Positions 14,644 to 22,987 of a stretch of DNA of 64,000 nt are shown here, piece after piece (positions within the stretch are counted from its first letter, which is position 1; every line of letters starts with the position of its first letter). A model generated the notes under the pieces. The model saw nothing but the letters and a program-made list of their open reading frames with translations, searched no databases and was not told the DNA's origin. The stretch comes from a candidate division TA06 bacterium B3_TA06. Lineage in GTDB: Bacteria; Hydrothermota; Tepidihabitantia; B3-TA06. The translations under genes and the position numbers were made by a program. Where the stretch lies: contig NJBO01000011.1 of NCBI GenBank assembly GCA_005223075.1, positions 1 through 64,000 of the forward strand, read 5' to 3'.

Positions 14644-15419
14644 AGAGCTGAGCGGCAGGTACCCCATTTCGCCCTGCGTAGAAGGGAAGAAAGTATCGCT
14701 TTAGTGCGGCCAAGACCGTTGTAGTGCTTGAACCGGGACCAGAGCGAAGCCTGCGGCATACGTGGATGATAAGGGTCAAACTCCCATGGGTGCAGGTAGA
14801 GAACCAGTGGTTCAGGCCCTTGCCTCAATACCTTGTTGTAAAAGCCGGGTCCAAGCAGTCTCATGTAACCGCCTCCCATGGGAACAAGCCGCTTCATAAA
14901 CCTGCGGGTGGAGATCGCAAACTCCTTTATCCCGGCTTCGTTAAGTTCACTAAGCAGATCGTCCCGCCCAACCCATAAACTGGAGTCGTAGCGGTATCCT
15001 GCTTTCACCATGTGCTCGATCACCCTTTTTGTCAAAGAGAAGGTCGGGGCCCTGAAGCCTTGCACCCGGCAGCCTGCAATATCTTCAAGCAGGCGCTTGG
15101 CATCCATAATCTCTGTTTTAAGCTCCGCGTCGTCGAGATCGTAAAGTAGTCGATGCCTCATGGAGTGGCATCCTATCTCGTGACCTCTTTCAGTAACCAG
15201 TCGCAGGAGTCGAGGCTCTCGTTCCGCAACAGCGCCCATGAAAAAGAAGGTCGCACTCACCCCGGTAACACCCTGCTCATCAAGCATATCCAGCAGGAGG
15301 TTGATGGGTTTCTCAAGCCTCAGCGGCATGCGGGAAAAGGACTGCCGGTCGATGCATTCCGCAAAGTCGGTTACGGAGAACCAAGTCTCGACGTCGAATG
15401 TCAGGAGTCCTTTCTTCAT
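14640..15419 (-). CDS. NodB polysaccharide deacetylase (XrtA/PEP-CTERM-type)
   Basis: 259 residues. LLTFDVETWFSVTDF carries the metal Asp; VSATFFFMGAVAEREPRLL, HEIGCHSMRHRLLY (His ligands) and GFRAPTFSLT follow, and VLYLHPWEFDP is the C-terminal catalytic His region. All NodB motifs are present, so it is probably active on an N-acetylated polysaccharide. The start ATG overlaps the stop of the GNAT gene upstream (ATGA), so the two are translationally coupled. This group usually sits in exopolysaccharide loci linked to exosortase systems; no exosortase is visible in this window. Confidence 0.85.
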   Translation of the reverse strand: MKKGLLTFDVETWFSVTDFAECIDRQSFSRMPLRLEKPINLLLDMLDEQGVTGVSATFFFMGAVAEREPRLLRLVTERGHEIGCHSMRHRLLYDLDDAELKTEIMDAKRLLEDIAGCRVQGFRAPTFSLTKRVIEHMVKAGYRYDSSLWVGRDDLLSELNEAGIKEFAISTRRFMKRLVPMGGGYMRLLGPGFYNKVLRQGPEPLVLYLHPWEFDPYHPRMPQASLWSRFKHYNGLGRTKAILSSLLRRAKWGTCRSAL

Positions 15420-16348
15420 ATCCCGTCAAAGTCTCCAAAGGATAGATCCCAGTCGGCCAGGTCCTGTAGCAGCTCCTTATGCCTTGGCGCCATCTTGACC
15501 ACAAGGTGAAAGCGCCGCAGAAGATTAATTCGCGTAGAGAAATGGTTTCGCTTAAGCAAACCAAAGGTAGGCGATGTAGGGTTTGTGAGAAAAACCAATG
15601 GTGCGGCTGCGGCGGCTTGCTCCATCGCCTTCAACAATGAAGAGGATTCCTCTCCCTCCTGAGGGCTGAACTCCGCTGCGAACGCGGTCTTTATTTTCCA
15701 GTGTTCCTGGAATGCCACTACTGATCGATCTGATAGTCTCTGGTATTCCATATCCGGTCGGGAGTAGCGCCAGTCAAGATAGGTCTGATCCTTAAACAGG
15801 TGAACACGAGGTCTGCTGGGGTGAGGGGTTTCTACCGGGATTTTTTTTACCCTTTTAGGCAGGGCAAGGCGGACCATGAGGGTTGGATGAAAGGGAATCA
15901 GCCAGCCGAATCTGCGGATAAATCCCGGGAACGAGCGTCTGTTGGGAAAGGAGTAGAAAAACGCGAAACGATTTAGCAGCTCTCGTTCGATACGTTTGAT
16001 AAGGTGCGCAAATAGACCCTGCTTTCTCCAGGCGGGATGAACCATGAGATCGAGAAGTGAGAGCGCATGGACACGACGCTTTCCGATCATAAAAGGAAAA
16101 ACAAGCATCGCCTGAATCGCAACTACCTCCTCCTCTGCTTCCACCACCAGAACGTCGTGGGGATAAGGGCATCTCTCGCTGTATTTCCAGTCCCAGACCT
16201 CAGACTGAAAGGATGCGCCGTAGACCGCCAATCTCAAGCCTAAACACTTCTCCTTGTCATTAGGGGTAACGGATCGAAGCGTCACCTTTTTTGAGTTGCG
16301 CAGCGTTATCTTCTGTGGGGCAAAGCCTGGCAGGGAGGAAGAAGACAT
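15416..16348 (-). CDS. GNAT-family acyltransferase of a polysaccharide locus
   Basis: 310 residues from ATG 16348, six bases after a -10 box (leaderless). The N-terminal half is a GNAT fold: VTLRSVTPNDKEKCLGLRLAVYG, VLVVEAEEEVVAIQAML, then the acetyl-CoA loop HPAWRKQGLFAHLIKRIE. The second half (YLDWRYSRPDMEYQRL...) resembles the second GNAT-like lobe of FemAB-like or 'acetyltransferase 9' proteins in exopolysaccharide clusters. The role could be acylation of a sugar; the substrate is not evident. Coupled to the deacetylase downstream. Confidence 0.65.
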   Translation of the reverse strand: MSSSSLPGFAPQKITLRNSKKVTLRSVTPNDKEKCLGLRLAVYGASFQSEVWDWKYSERCPYPHDVLVVEAEEEVVAIQAMLVFPFMIGKRRVHALSLLDLMVHPAWRKQGLFAHLIKRIERELLNRFAFFYSFPNRRSFPGFIRRFGWLIPFHPTLMVRLALPKRVKKIPVETPHPSRPRVHLFKDQTYLDWRYSRPDMEYQRLSDRSVVAFQEHWKIKTAFAAEFSPQEGEESSSLLKAMEQAAAAAPLVFLTNPTSPTFGLLKRNHFSTRINLLRRFHLVVKMAPRHKELLQDLADWDLSFGDFDGI

Positions 16349-16354
16349 CCCCGG

Positions 16355-16382
16355 ATGATACAGGGCGCTTTCTACATGTCAA
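16355..16382 (-). promoter_or_regulatory. Leaderless promoter of GNAT-deacetylase operon
   Basis: Minus strand TTGACA (16382-16377), 16-bp spacer, TATCAT (16360-16355), 6 bases to ATG 16348. Confidence 0.75.
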
Positions 16383-16421
16383 CCCGCCAGTGAACACTTA
16401 ATCCCAGCTAAAGCCGAGCTC

Positions 16422-16586
16422 CTAGGGGTTCCATCGGAACTTCACTTGTCTGTTCAAAAGTCTGTTCCAACCCGAAAGCACAGACAGGAGTGTCTGCGCT
16501 ACATTGCGGGCTAAATAGTGTTCAATGATCAAAAGCCTTGCTTCGACCGCATTCATGACGTATGATCTCTTGTAGTTAATCTGCAT
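16422..16586 (-). pseudogene. N-terminal fragment of a second IS481 transposase
   Basis: 54 codons. MQINYKRSYVMNAVEARLL, then IIEHY, aligns with the start of the transposase at 10419 (MQLAYKRLLSMNLLEARRM, then IIEVY). After codon 28 similarity ends and an unrelated stretch follows (16433-16502), which includes a small palindrome, CAGACAGGAGTGTCTG. Most of the gene is gone. Confidence 0.6.
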
Positions 16587-16720
16587 AGGAGGTGGATCTG
16601 TTTGGTTAATTCCTTTTTGCTAGGTCTAAAGGAGATCCCTGCTTTTCCTAATAGCACCCTTGCTCGCATACCCTAACCCTGGTAACTATCTCCCCGCTCA
16701 CGAACTACTCTTGCTTGACA
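16503..16720 (-). mobile_element. Remnant of a second IS481-type element (right end)
   Basis: Matches 10380-10550: the GCATAGGxGGTGGATCT start region, TCTAAAGGAGATCC, CTGGTAACTATCTC, CACGAACT, and the terminal CTTGACA at 16714-16720. The element ends exactly at TTGACA, as in the first copy, and the flanks then diverge. Confidence 0.6.
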
Positions 16721-16742
16721 AAGTCCTGATGGCTTCTAGAAT
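16715..16742 (+). promoter_or_regulatory. Leaderless promoter, -35 from IS end
   Basis: TTGACA (16715-16720, the end of the IS remnant), 16-bp spacer, TAGAAT (16737-16742), 5 bases to GTG 16748. Confidence 0.7.
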
Positions 16743-16747
16743 TGGCC

Positions 16748-17506
16748 GTGGATGCACGATTACTTATCCTTACATACCACGGTATACATGAGGCCTACAA
16801 CCCACTGCAGGATGATTCGATCTACTCCATACCCCATAATGACTTTACCCTTCAGCTTGACTATATCTCCGGTATGAATTGTCAGCTATCTATCCTTTCT
16901 GCTGCCGTAGACCGAACCCGATGCAATCACCTGGTGCTTACCTTTGACGACGGGCTTTCATCCGCCGGGGAGTCAGTTTGGCCCGAGTTGCAGAAACGCG
17001 GGATGCGCGCCACCTTTTTTATCCCACCGGGCTGCATCGGCAAGGCAAGCTACATTGACTGGCCCACGGTGCGGCGGATGGCAAGCCAGGGTGCTGAGTT
17101 TGGAACCCACGGGTATTACCATCTTCCTTTTGCCGCCCTTGATGATCGCTTGTTGAGGCAGGAGATAGTGCGTTCCAAGTTGGAGCTTGAGGATAAGTTG
17201 GGCACCGAAGTGAGGGTTCTTGCCGCGCCCGGTGGAAGCCTTCATCCCCGGGCTGCCGCAATTGCCCGCCAGGCTGGCTATCTGCACTTCTGCACCTCAA
17301 GACGAATCCTCAACCCTTTGCCTGCTCATTTTATGCTCGGCAGGTTTCCTTTAAAACGCAAGACCCCTGAATGGCTCTTTCGCTCAACCGCCCGTATTAA
17401 CTCCTCGGCCACTGCCCTGCATCGAGTGATAGACCTCTCCAAATCCTCAAGCAAGAGGCTGTTCCCCGGCCTCTTTTCGGGCCTTAGGAAGCTGGTGCAG
17501 GGATGA
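16748..17506 (+). CDS. NodB polysaccharide deacetylase
   Basis: 252 residues from GTG 16748, chosen because it lies five bases after the -10 box; a TTG at 16742 overlaps that box. LLILTYHGIHEAYNPLQDD, then LVLTFDDGLSSAGESVWPEL (NodB motif 1, TFDDG), RATFFIPPGCIG, FGTHGYYHLPF (His ligands) and LAAPGGSLHPRAA (motif 3). The order fits the PgaB/IcaB-like and PEP-CTERM-associated branch. No signal peptide, so action on lipid-linked or cytoplasmic intermediates is possible. Overlaps the next deacetylase by ATGA. Confidence 0.8.
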   Translation: MDARLLILTYHGIHEAYNPLQDDSIYSIPHNDFTLQLDYISGMNCQLSILSAAVDRTRCNHLVLTFDDGLSSAGESVWPELQKRGMRATFFIPPGCIGKASYIDWPTVRRMASQGAEFGTHGYYHLPFAALDDRLLRQEIVRSKLELEDKLGTEVRVLAAPGGSLHPRAAAIARQAGYLHFCTSRRILNPLPAHFMLGRFPLKRKTPEWLFRSTARINSSATALHRVIDLSKSSSKRLFPGLFSGLRKLVQG

Positions 17507-18462
17507 TTTTTCTCCTTGTAATAATAGTGGTGCTTTTGACGGCGGCAGTAATCGCCGTGCTGCCCGAGTTCATAGGGCCGAGGCTCAGCGTGTTGATTTA
17601 TCACCGTATCGCGCCCGACGCCGACGAGGCCTACGATGACCTCTTATACACCGTTAACGAATCCGCTTTCGCGGAGCAGATGAGGTATCTTGGCGGGGGT
17701 GGAGTTGACGTTTGGGGGATCGGTGAGATCGAGGCCTACTTCAACGGCCGCCTGAAACTCAAACGTCGGACGGTTGCGGTTACCTTTGACGATGGGTTTC
17801 AAAGCCTCTTAACAAGGGGATTGCCCATCCTGAAACGCAACAAGGTCCCTGCTATTCTCTTTGCCTCGCCCTATCCTTACAAGCATCTTTTTGAAGACAA
17901 GGCCGATCCTATACTTAGCCCGGCCGAGCTCCGCGAGCTCTCCCAAAACGGTGTCTCTGTTCAGTCCCACACCTTGACTCATCGCCCGCTTTCGGAGCTG
18001 CGTGATGAGGAGGTTGTGGCCGAGTTCCGCTACTCCAAACTTGAATTGGAACATATAACCGGGGAGGAGGTAATCTCACTTGGAATCCCGGGGAACTTTT
18101 ATCGCCGCCGGCTGAACGAGTTTCTCCTGCGCGAGGGCTACAGGCTTTGTTTCTCCGCAGACAAAGGCACAAACGGGGTGTTCGATCGTGACCGGCTGCA
18201 TGTCCGGCGGTTGATAGTGGAGCGCGAGACGAATCTCAAGACCCTGCTTACCCCGGCAGGGGCCGTACGCGCAAGGTTCCTTGGGATATTGAAGAAGCTC
18301 CCGCTTGCCTACTTTACTCCGAAGCGGTGGGAGGAGATTCGGGGGAAGATATTCTCCCTGCCCGGCATACGACCGCTCTTGACCAGCAAGGGGCTTACAT
18401 TGCTGGGGGGCGGATTCTTCCTCGTTCTGGTTGTCGCTATCTTACTCGGCTTCTTGCTTTAG
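17503..18462 (+). CDS. Membrane-anchored NodB polysaccharide deacetylase
   Basis: 319 residues. TM helix at 2-24 (FLLVIIVVLLTAAVIAVL), then SVLIYHRIAPDADEAYDDL, VAVTFDDGFQSLLTRGLPIL (motif 1), VSVQSHTLTHRPLSEL (motif 2) and SLGIPGNFYRRRLNEFL (motif 3). A second hydrophobic segment (LLGGGFFLVLVVAILLGFLL) closes the protein. The two anchors place it at the inner membrane. It is the fourth NodB gene within 5.6 kb; the overlap with the preceding deacetylase implies the two act on the same product. Confidence 0.8.
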   Translation: MIFLLVIIVVLLTAAVIAVLPEFIGPRLSVLIYHRIAPDADEAYDDLLYTVNESAFAEQMRYLGGGGVDVWGIGEIEAYFNGRLKLKRRTVAVTFDDGFQSLLTRGLPILKRNKVPAILFASPYPYKHLFEDKADPILSPAELRELSQNGVSVQSHTLTHRPLSELRDEEVVAEFRYSKLELEHITGEEVISLGIPGNFYRRRLNEFLLREGYRLCFSADKGTNGVFDRDRLHVRRLIVERETNLKTLLTPAGAVRARFLGILKKLPLAYFTPKRWEEIRGKIFSLPGIRPLLTSKGLTLLGGGFFLVLVVAILLGFLL

Positions 18463-18605
18463 CCCTCCCTGTCCCTAGAACTCAATCCCTCTTTGTAAGA
18501 GAGTTCCTTAAGCTGTTATACAGAATCCGTCTTCAACCATTTGCCTCTTAAGGCCGCAAGGATCGTTGTAACAAAGGGGGATTGCTGTTCAGGGTCCCAG
18601 CGTCT

Positions 18606-19424
18606 TTACAGATTCATCTCCAATCCTTCGCCAGATGGCGGAGGGAGGATTTGGGGAGGCTCCCAGGTGTGCTCGATCTCCAATATCTGTGAGGGGTAGG
18701 ACATAACCGAATCCACGAAAGCAACTATCCTGTAGCTTCGCGTTTCCCCGTCGCGGTCGCAATAGAAGGTATACCTTGCCGAGTCCAACCGAACCGGGTG
18801 CACTCCAAGATCGCCTCCGGTCGGGTCCCACTCGTGGCCCGCGCCATCCAGGTTTTCCTCGTAGGTGGTGAAATCGTGGATGGCAGGGGAGTAATATAGA
18901 AGGTAGTAGAGGCTGTCGTGTTCAGAAGGCTCTGCCCAGAGAAGGGTGACGGTGTCTTCGAATAAAGGCATATGTCTAAGGCTTTCCGGGGGTTGGTGGC
19001 GAGGGTCGGCAAGACCAGCCTGGGGAGTGACCGTTAACGTGTCCGAGTAGCCTTCAGCCTCAGGGTCATCGAAGACCGCAAAGATCGCGTGCACTAGATA
19101 GCGGTAGCTTTTACCGTTCGTAACCGAAGAATCGGTCCAGCACCAGGTGACGCGCAGGGGATTTATGGGGCCTAACTCGGCTACCTCGATAAATTTCCCC
19201 TCGCCTTCGGCACGAAGCAGCGTGAAGTAGCCGTATCGGCCGCCCTGATCAAGTAGGGTTTCCTCGGTGAGCCAGAACTGGACAGTGACCCTCCCGTCGC
19301 CTTCCAGCGCCTTGATCCACTTGATCCAAAGGAAGGGCTGGATCTGTGCCGGAGGCGTACAGGAAATTGCCGCAATCAGCACAATCATTGCGACACTTGC
19401 TTGAAGAAGAGATTTCCGTCCCAT
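18606..19424 (-). CDS. Lipoprotein with fibronectin-like domains
   Basis: 272 residues from ATG 19424, seven bases after a -10 box (leaderless). Signal peptide with lipobox IAAISC; the Cys is at about residue 22. The mature protein has two or three beta-sandwich-like stretches with FN3-type spacing (VTVQFWLTEE, KSYRYLVHAIF, DTVTLLWAEPSEHDSLYYLLY, ETRSYRIVAFVD). No enzyme motif. Likely an outer-membrane-attached surface lipoprotein of unknown role. The 142-base gap on its 3' side (18463-18605) shows nothing supportable. Confidence 0.65.
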   Translation of the reverse strand: MGRKSLLQASVAMIVLIAAISCTPPAQIQPFLWIKWIKALEGDGRVTVQFWLTEETLLDQGGRYGYFTLLRAEGEGKFIEVAELGPINPLRVTWCWTDSSVTNGKSYRYLVHAIFAVFDDPEAEGYSDTLTVTPQAGLADPRHQPPESLRHMPLFEDTVTLLWAEPSEHDSLYYLLYYSPAIHDFTTYEENLDGAGHEWDPTGGDLGVHPVRLDSARYTFYCDRDGETRSYRIVAFVDSVMSYPSQILEIEHTWEPPQILPPPSGEGLEMNL

Positions 19425-19431
19425 AACCCCT

Positions 19432-19459
19432 AGAATACTCCTCGAGGAGGATACGTCAA
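19432..19459 (-). promoter_or_regulatory. Leaderless promoter of lipoprotein gene
   Basis: Minus strand TTGACG (19459-19454), 16-bp spacer, TATTCT (19437-19432), 7 bases to ATG 19424. Confidence 0.75.
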
Positions 19460-19526
19460 CCTACGTACTGGCTGATGAGCGCGTTTTTTGAGGCGAAATT
19501 CCAGTTAGATTAACCCTTCTTACCTC

Positions 19527-19554
19527 TTGACAAGTTGGGAAAGAAACCTATACT
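19527..19554 (+). promoter_or_regulatory. Promoter of TonB-receptor operon
   Basis: TTGACA (19527-19532), 16-bp spacer, TATACT (19549-19554). The predicted start near 19561 gives a 235-base leader, by far the longest in the window. Confidence 0.75.
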
Positions 19555-19795
19555 CAAGTAAAAAGGGATGCACGAAGGAGTCGAATTGTCTCCCCGTGTA
19601 ACCTTTTGGAGCAGGTTAATGTCGGGCTTTCTAGGGTGGCCCGGAAAAATGGACGGGTATTATGATTGCATGCCAAAGTGTAAACTCACATGAAAGAAAA
19701 GGAGGTGCTTCAATCTCCACCAATCGGAGTATTCCGACCCCAGTTAACATAGAGTATGTTGAGCAAACCATCCAGCTTAAGCTAGGAGGTTCAAC
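19555..19795 (+). promoter_or_regulatory. Long leader of TonB-receptor operon with small ORF
   Basis: Contains a 41-codon ORF (ATG 19568 to TGA 19693), an AGGAGG at about 19701-19706 not followed by a start codon at normal distance, a small CGGA/TCCG hairpin near 19726-19737, and the real ribosome site AGGAGG at 19784-19789. It does not match any riboswitch I can recognise by eye. Regulatory function is an inference from length. Confidence 0.4.
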
Positions 19796-22700
19796 ATGAG
19801 AATAAAAGTAAGGGGCGTTTTTCTCGTCCTGGTGTTACTTCTTATTCCCTGTTTTTTGATGGCCGGTATCATGGGGAAGATCACCGGGCGGGTAAGAGAC
19901 GCCGAAACAGGGGAACCACTTCCCATTGTGAACGTGACCGTGCAACAAGATGGGGAACCTGTCACTGGTGCTGCGACCGGGACGGATGGAACCTACGTGA
20001 TCTCTAACCTTCGTGCCGGCACATACGCCCTTGAGTTCTCGATGATTGGCTACCAGACCGTCCTGGTAAAAAACGTCAAGGTTACGGCCGACCAGGTTAC
20101 CAAACAGGACGCAAGGCTAAAGCCCGGCGCCATCGGGATGCCTGAGCAGATTATTACGGCCGAGCGGGAACTTCTCACCACGGAACCACCTCCCATAGAG
20201 CACGAGGAGATCGCACGTAGGCCGGTGGATAACTACGAGGACGTCGTAGGGCTTGTTGCCGGAGCTACCGAGACTTCGAGTGGATACTCGGCCGGTCTGC
20301 ACATCCAGGGCGGTCGAGCCAACGAGGTAGTCTACGTGGTTGACGGTATCAACGCCAACGATCCTGTTACAGGTCAATCGGGCGTCTACATCGACAACAC
20401 CGCCATCCAGGAGATGACCATCAACACCGGTACCTTTAATGCCGAGTACGGTGATGCCATGTCGGCGGTGATCAACATCGTCACCCGCGAAGGTAGCCAG
20501 AGATTCGAGGGCACGGTGGAGTATGAGACCGACGCCCACCTGAGGTTGAGCAAAGACCCGATCAAGGCTCCTAACGAGGATATGTGGCACAACAAGGGGT
20601 CCTTGTCCCTTGGTGGACCCTTGGGTCTGCCGCGCTCCTCTTTCTTCATCTCTGGGAACATCCTGGAGCATGAAGATAGGCTTCCGTTCAACGATCAGCA
20701 CCGCAAGAACGGGACGCTTAAGCTTGCCTGGCGTCCGTTCAAGGGCGGGGCGAAGTTCACCCTCTCAGGCAACTACTCGAACACCTGGCGTCATGGCTAT
20801 AGCCATGTTTACTCGAAGGGCATCTGGTTACAGAAGGGACCCATGGTTAACCAGGACAACTACCAGTTGAATCTCAAGGTCAACCAGCGCATTGACAAGA
20901 TAGCCTACACTGTCAACGTGGGTACATTCAACACCCACACCAAGACTTCTTACATGGATGGCGCAGGCTACAACGAGTTCCGCATGATCGGTCGTCAGCT
21001 GATGGACTGGGTAAGCTGGGCCTATTCTCAGACCTGGTGGGAACCAGATACCACCATCTCCGAAGAAGGAGACACCATAATAGACTCGATCTTCCACCGC
21101 CTCTACAACGCGGACTCCATGAACTTTCGTATCCCCGACTCGACCTTTGCCTACGTTGACGAGAACACCCAAGACTCTATTTACCTCAACATCCTTGAGC
21201 ACTACTCAGCAATCACCGAGGACCCTGACTCCGCGGTCTGGTTCTTCCACAATCAATACATCAAAAAGAGTGGCTACCTTATAGATAAGGACGACGCCTT
21301 CCGGTGGGTAGGCTTGAAAGAGCAGCTTGAGGCACTCAACTGGCGCTGGTACGAGGTCAACGAGTGGCGACCCACGCTTGATGAAAACGGGGATACAGTA
21401 GGCGTGCACTACCACCCCTTTGACTTTGACCTCTACAAACAGTACTACGATAAGTACCGTGACTGGCGAGCACCCGTGGATACCGTTATCGAGAACGGCG
21501 ACACACTGTTCGATACACTGGACGTGGACAATCCCTACGAGGACAGCCTTGAGAGCTCAGGGAACCTCTACTACGTTCGTTACAACTCCGATCCCTTGTT
21601 CCGTCGCTTCCGTTATTACTTTTTACCCGCCTGGGCGGAGCGTAACACCACCAAGTACATAGCGGATGTTGCTGTTGACTGGAACCCCAACGAGGTTCAC
21701 TGGTTCAAGGCCGGGGTCAGCGGGAACTACCATTTCCTCGACTACAAAGAGATTCAGTTCGTCAACGAGAATCCCTACAACGATACCTACCACAAGGAAC
21801 CGATCATCGCTGCAGCCTACGTTCAGGACAAGGTCAAATACGAGGACCTGGAGCTTCACGCCGGTGTTCGCTTCGACTACTTCCATCCCGCATCCGACTA
21901 CTTTGTTGATTCTGAGAACATCGACGTCGGTAAGGAACGGGCAAAGCCTAAATTCCAGTTCAGCCCTCGTCTTTCGATCTCCTTCGCGGTCTCTGAAAAA
22001 TCCATGATGTATGCCTCCTACGGGCACTTCTTCCAGCCGGTCAACCTGCGGGATCTTTATGAGAACCTGGAAGCCGATATCACCGTAGGCATACCCCTCT
22101 TGGGTAACCCCAACCTGCCGCCTTTAAAGACGATCTTCTACCAGGCGGGATACAAGTACCTCATATCCAAGAACATGGCGTTTGAACTTAAGGGCTACTA
22201 CAAGGATCAGGAGAACCTTCTGGCCACTCGCAGTGTGAACACCATCTACAAAGGTAAACTTGCAACCTACACCGTGTATGTGATCGAGGACTTTGCCAAG
22301 ACCAAAGGGTTCGATGTGGGTTTGGTGCGTCGGGCACCACGCTTCCTTTCCTGGAATATAACCTACTCCTTCATGGATGCCAAGGGTACCGGTTCTTCAG
22401 GCCGGGAGTTCTACTACCGCTATCGCGGCACCGCTCTGGAGCCACCGAAGCATGAGTACCCCTTGGAGTTTGACATCACACACTCGCTAAAGACGAACGT
22501 AAACTTCTATCTTGATCCGGAGTTCTCAGTTAAGGCTTTAAGAATGACCAACCTGAACGTTCAGTTCAACTACGCTTCAGGACAGCCCTACTGGGGAACC
22601 GACTCCCGCGGTAACATAATACCCATGGGCAGCCGGCGTATGCCGGGCACGAAGACCATGGATGCCAAGCTGGAGAAGTGGTTCCCTCTCGGAAAGAAGC

Positions 22701-22969
22701 TCAAGCTGGGAGCGTATGTAGATGTTCGCAACCTCTTTGACTGGCCAAATGTGGCGAAGGTCTACAGCGGCACCGGTTTTCCTGACGATGATGGTAAACG
22801 ACCTGTCTACGAAGAAGCCACCTACCGTGATCCCGAGAAGGACGGCTACGCAGACTCATATGCGAAGTGGGAAGCCGACGTTGCTGACTGGGAGCGCCGT
22901 GTGGCTCAGGATCCGACGATGTTTGGTGCTCCGCGTGAGCTGCGCTTCGGCATCCGTGTGAGCTTTTAG
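19796..22969 (+). CDS. TonB-dependent receptor with N-terminal carboxypeptidase-regulatory-like domain
   Basis: 1057 residues; start ATG behind AGGAGGTTCAAC. Signal peptide to about residue 23. Residues about 29-110 form a CarboxypepD_reg-like domain (GKITGRVRDAETGEPLPIVN, then GTYALEFSMIGYQTVLVKNV). Residues about 125-235 form the plug (GLHIQGGRANEVVYVVDGIN, NDPVTGQSGVYI, GTFNAEYGDAMSAVINIVTR). The rest is a long barrel (PKFQFSPRLSISFAVSEKSM, YASYGHFFQPVNLRDLYENL) ending in ...RELRFGIRVSF with the usual aromatic last residue. Domain order is as in SusC/RagA-like receptors, but no SusD is adjacent. Probably imports or exports a large substrate. First gene of a three-gene operon. Confidence 0.85.
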   Translation: MRIKVRGVFLVLVLLLIPCFLMAGIMGKITGRVRDAETGEPLPIVNVTVQQDGEPVTGAATGTDGTYVISNLRAGTYALEFSMIGYQTVLVKNVKVTADQVTKQDARLKPGAIGMPEQIITAERELLTTEPPPIEHEEIARRPVDNYEDVVGLVAGATETSSGYSAGLHIQGGRANEVVYVVDGINANDPVTGQSGVYIDNTAIQEMTINTGTFNAEYGDAMSAVINIVTREGSQRFEGTVEYETDAHLRLSKDPIKAPNEDMWHNKGSLSLGGPLGLPRSSFFISGNILEHEDRLPFNDQHRKNGTLKLAWRPFKGGAKFTLSGNYSNTWRHGYSHVYSKGIWLQKGPMVNQDNYQLNLKVNQRIDKIAYTVNVGTFNTHTKTSYMDGAGYNEFRMIGRQLMDWVSWAYSQTWWEPDTTISEEGDTIIDSIFHRLYNADSMNFRIPDSTFAYVDENTQDSIYLNILEHYSAITEDPDSAVWFFHNQYIKKSGYLIDKDDAFRWVGLKEQLEALNWRWYEVNEWRPTLDENGDTVGVHYHPFDFDLYKQYYDKYRDWRAPVDTVIENGDTLFDTLDVDNPYEDSLESSGNLYYVRYNSDPLFRRFRYYFLPAWAERNTTKYIADVAVDWNPNEVHWFKAGVSGNYHFLDYKEIQFVNENPYNDTYHKEPIIAAAYVQDKVKYEDLELHAGVRFDYFHPASDYFVDSENIDVGKERAKPKFQFSPRLSISFAVSEKSMMYASYGHFFQPVNLRDLYENLEADITVGIPLLGNPNLPPLKTIFYQAGYKYLISKNMAFELKGYYKDQENLLATRSVNTIYKGKLATYTVYVIEDFAKTKGFDVGLVRRAPRFLSWNITYSFMDAKGTGSSGREFYYRYRGTALEPPKHEYPLEFDITHSLKTNVNFYLDPEFSVKALRMTNLNVQFNYASGQPYWGTDSRGNIIPMGSRRMPGTKTMDAKLEKWFPLGKKLKLGAYVDVRNLFDWPNVAKVYSGTGFPDDDGKRPVYEEATYRDPEKDGYADSYAKWEADVADWERRVAQDPTMFGAPRELRFGIRVSF

Positions 22970-22987
22970 GCCAGAGGAGAGATGACG

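Noticed and set aside
19555-19795. Cobalamin or other riboswitch in the receptor leader
   Set aside because: I looked for conserved cores of common riboswitch classes and found none by eye; only a long leader can be supported.
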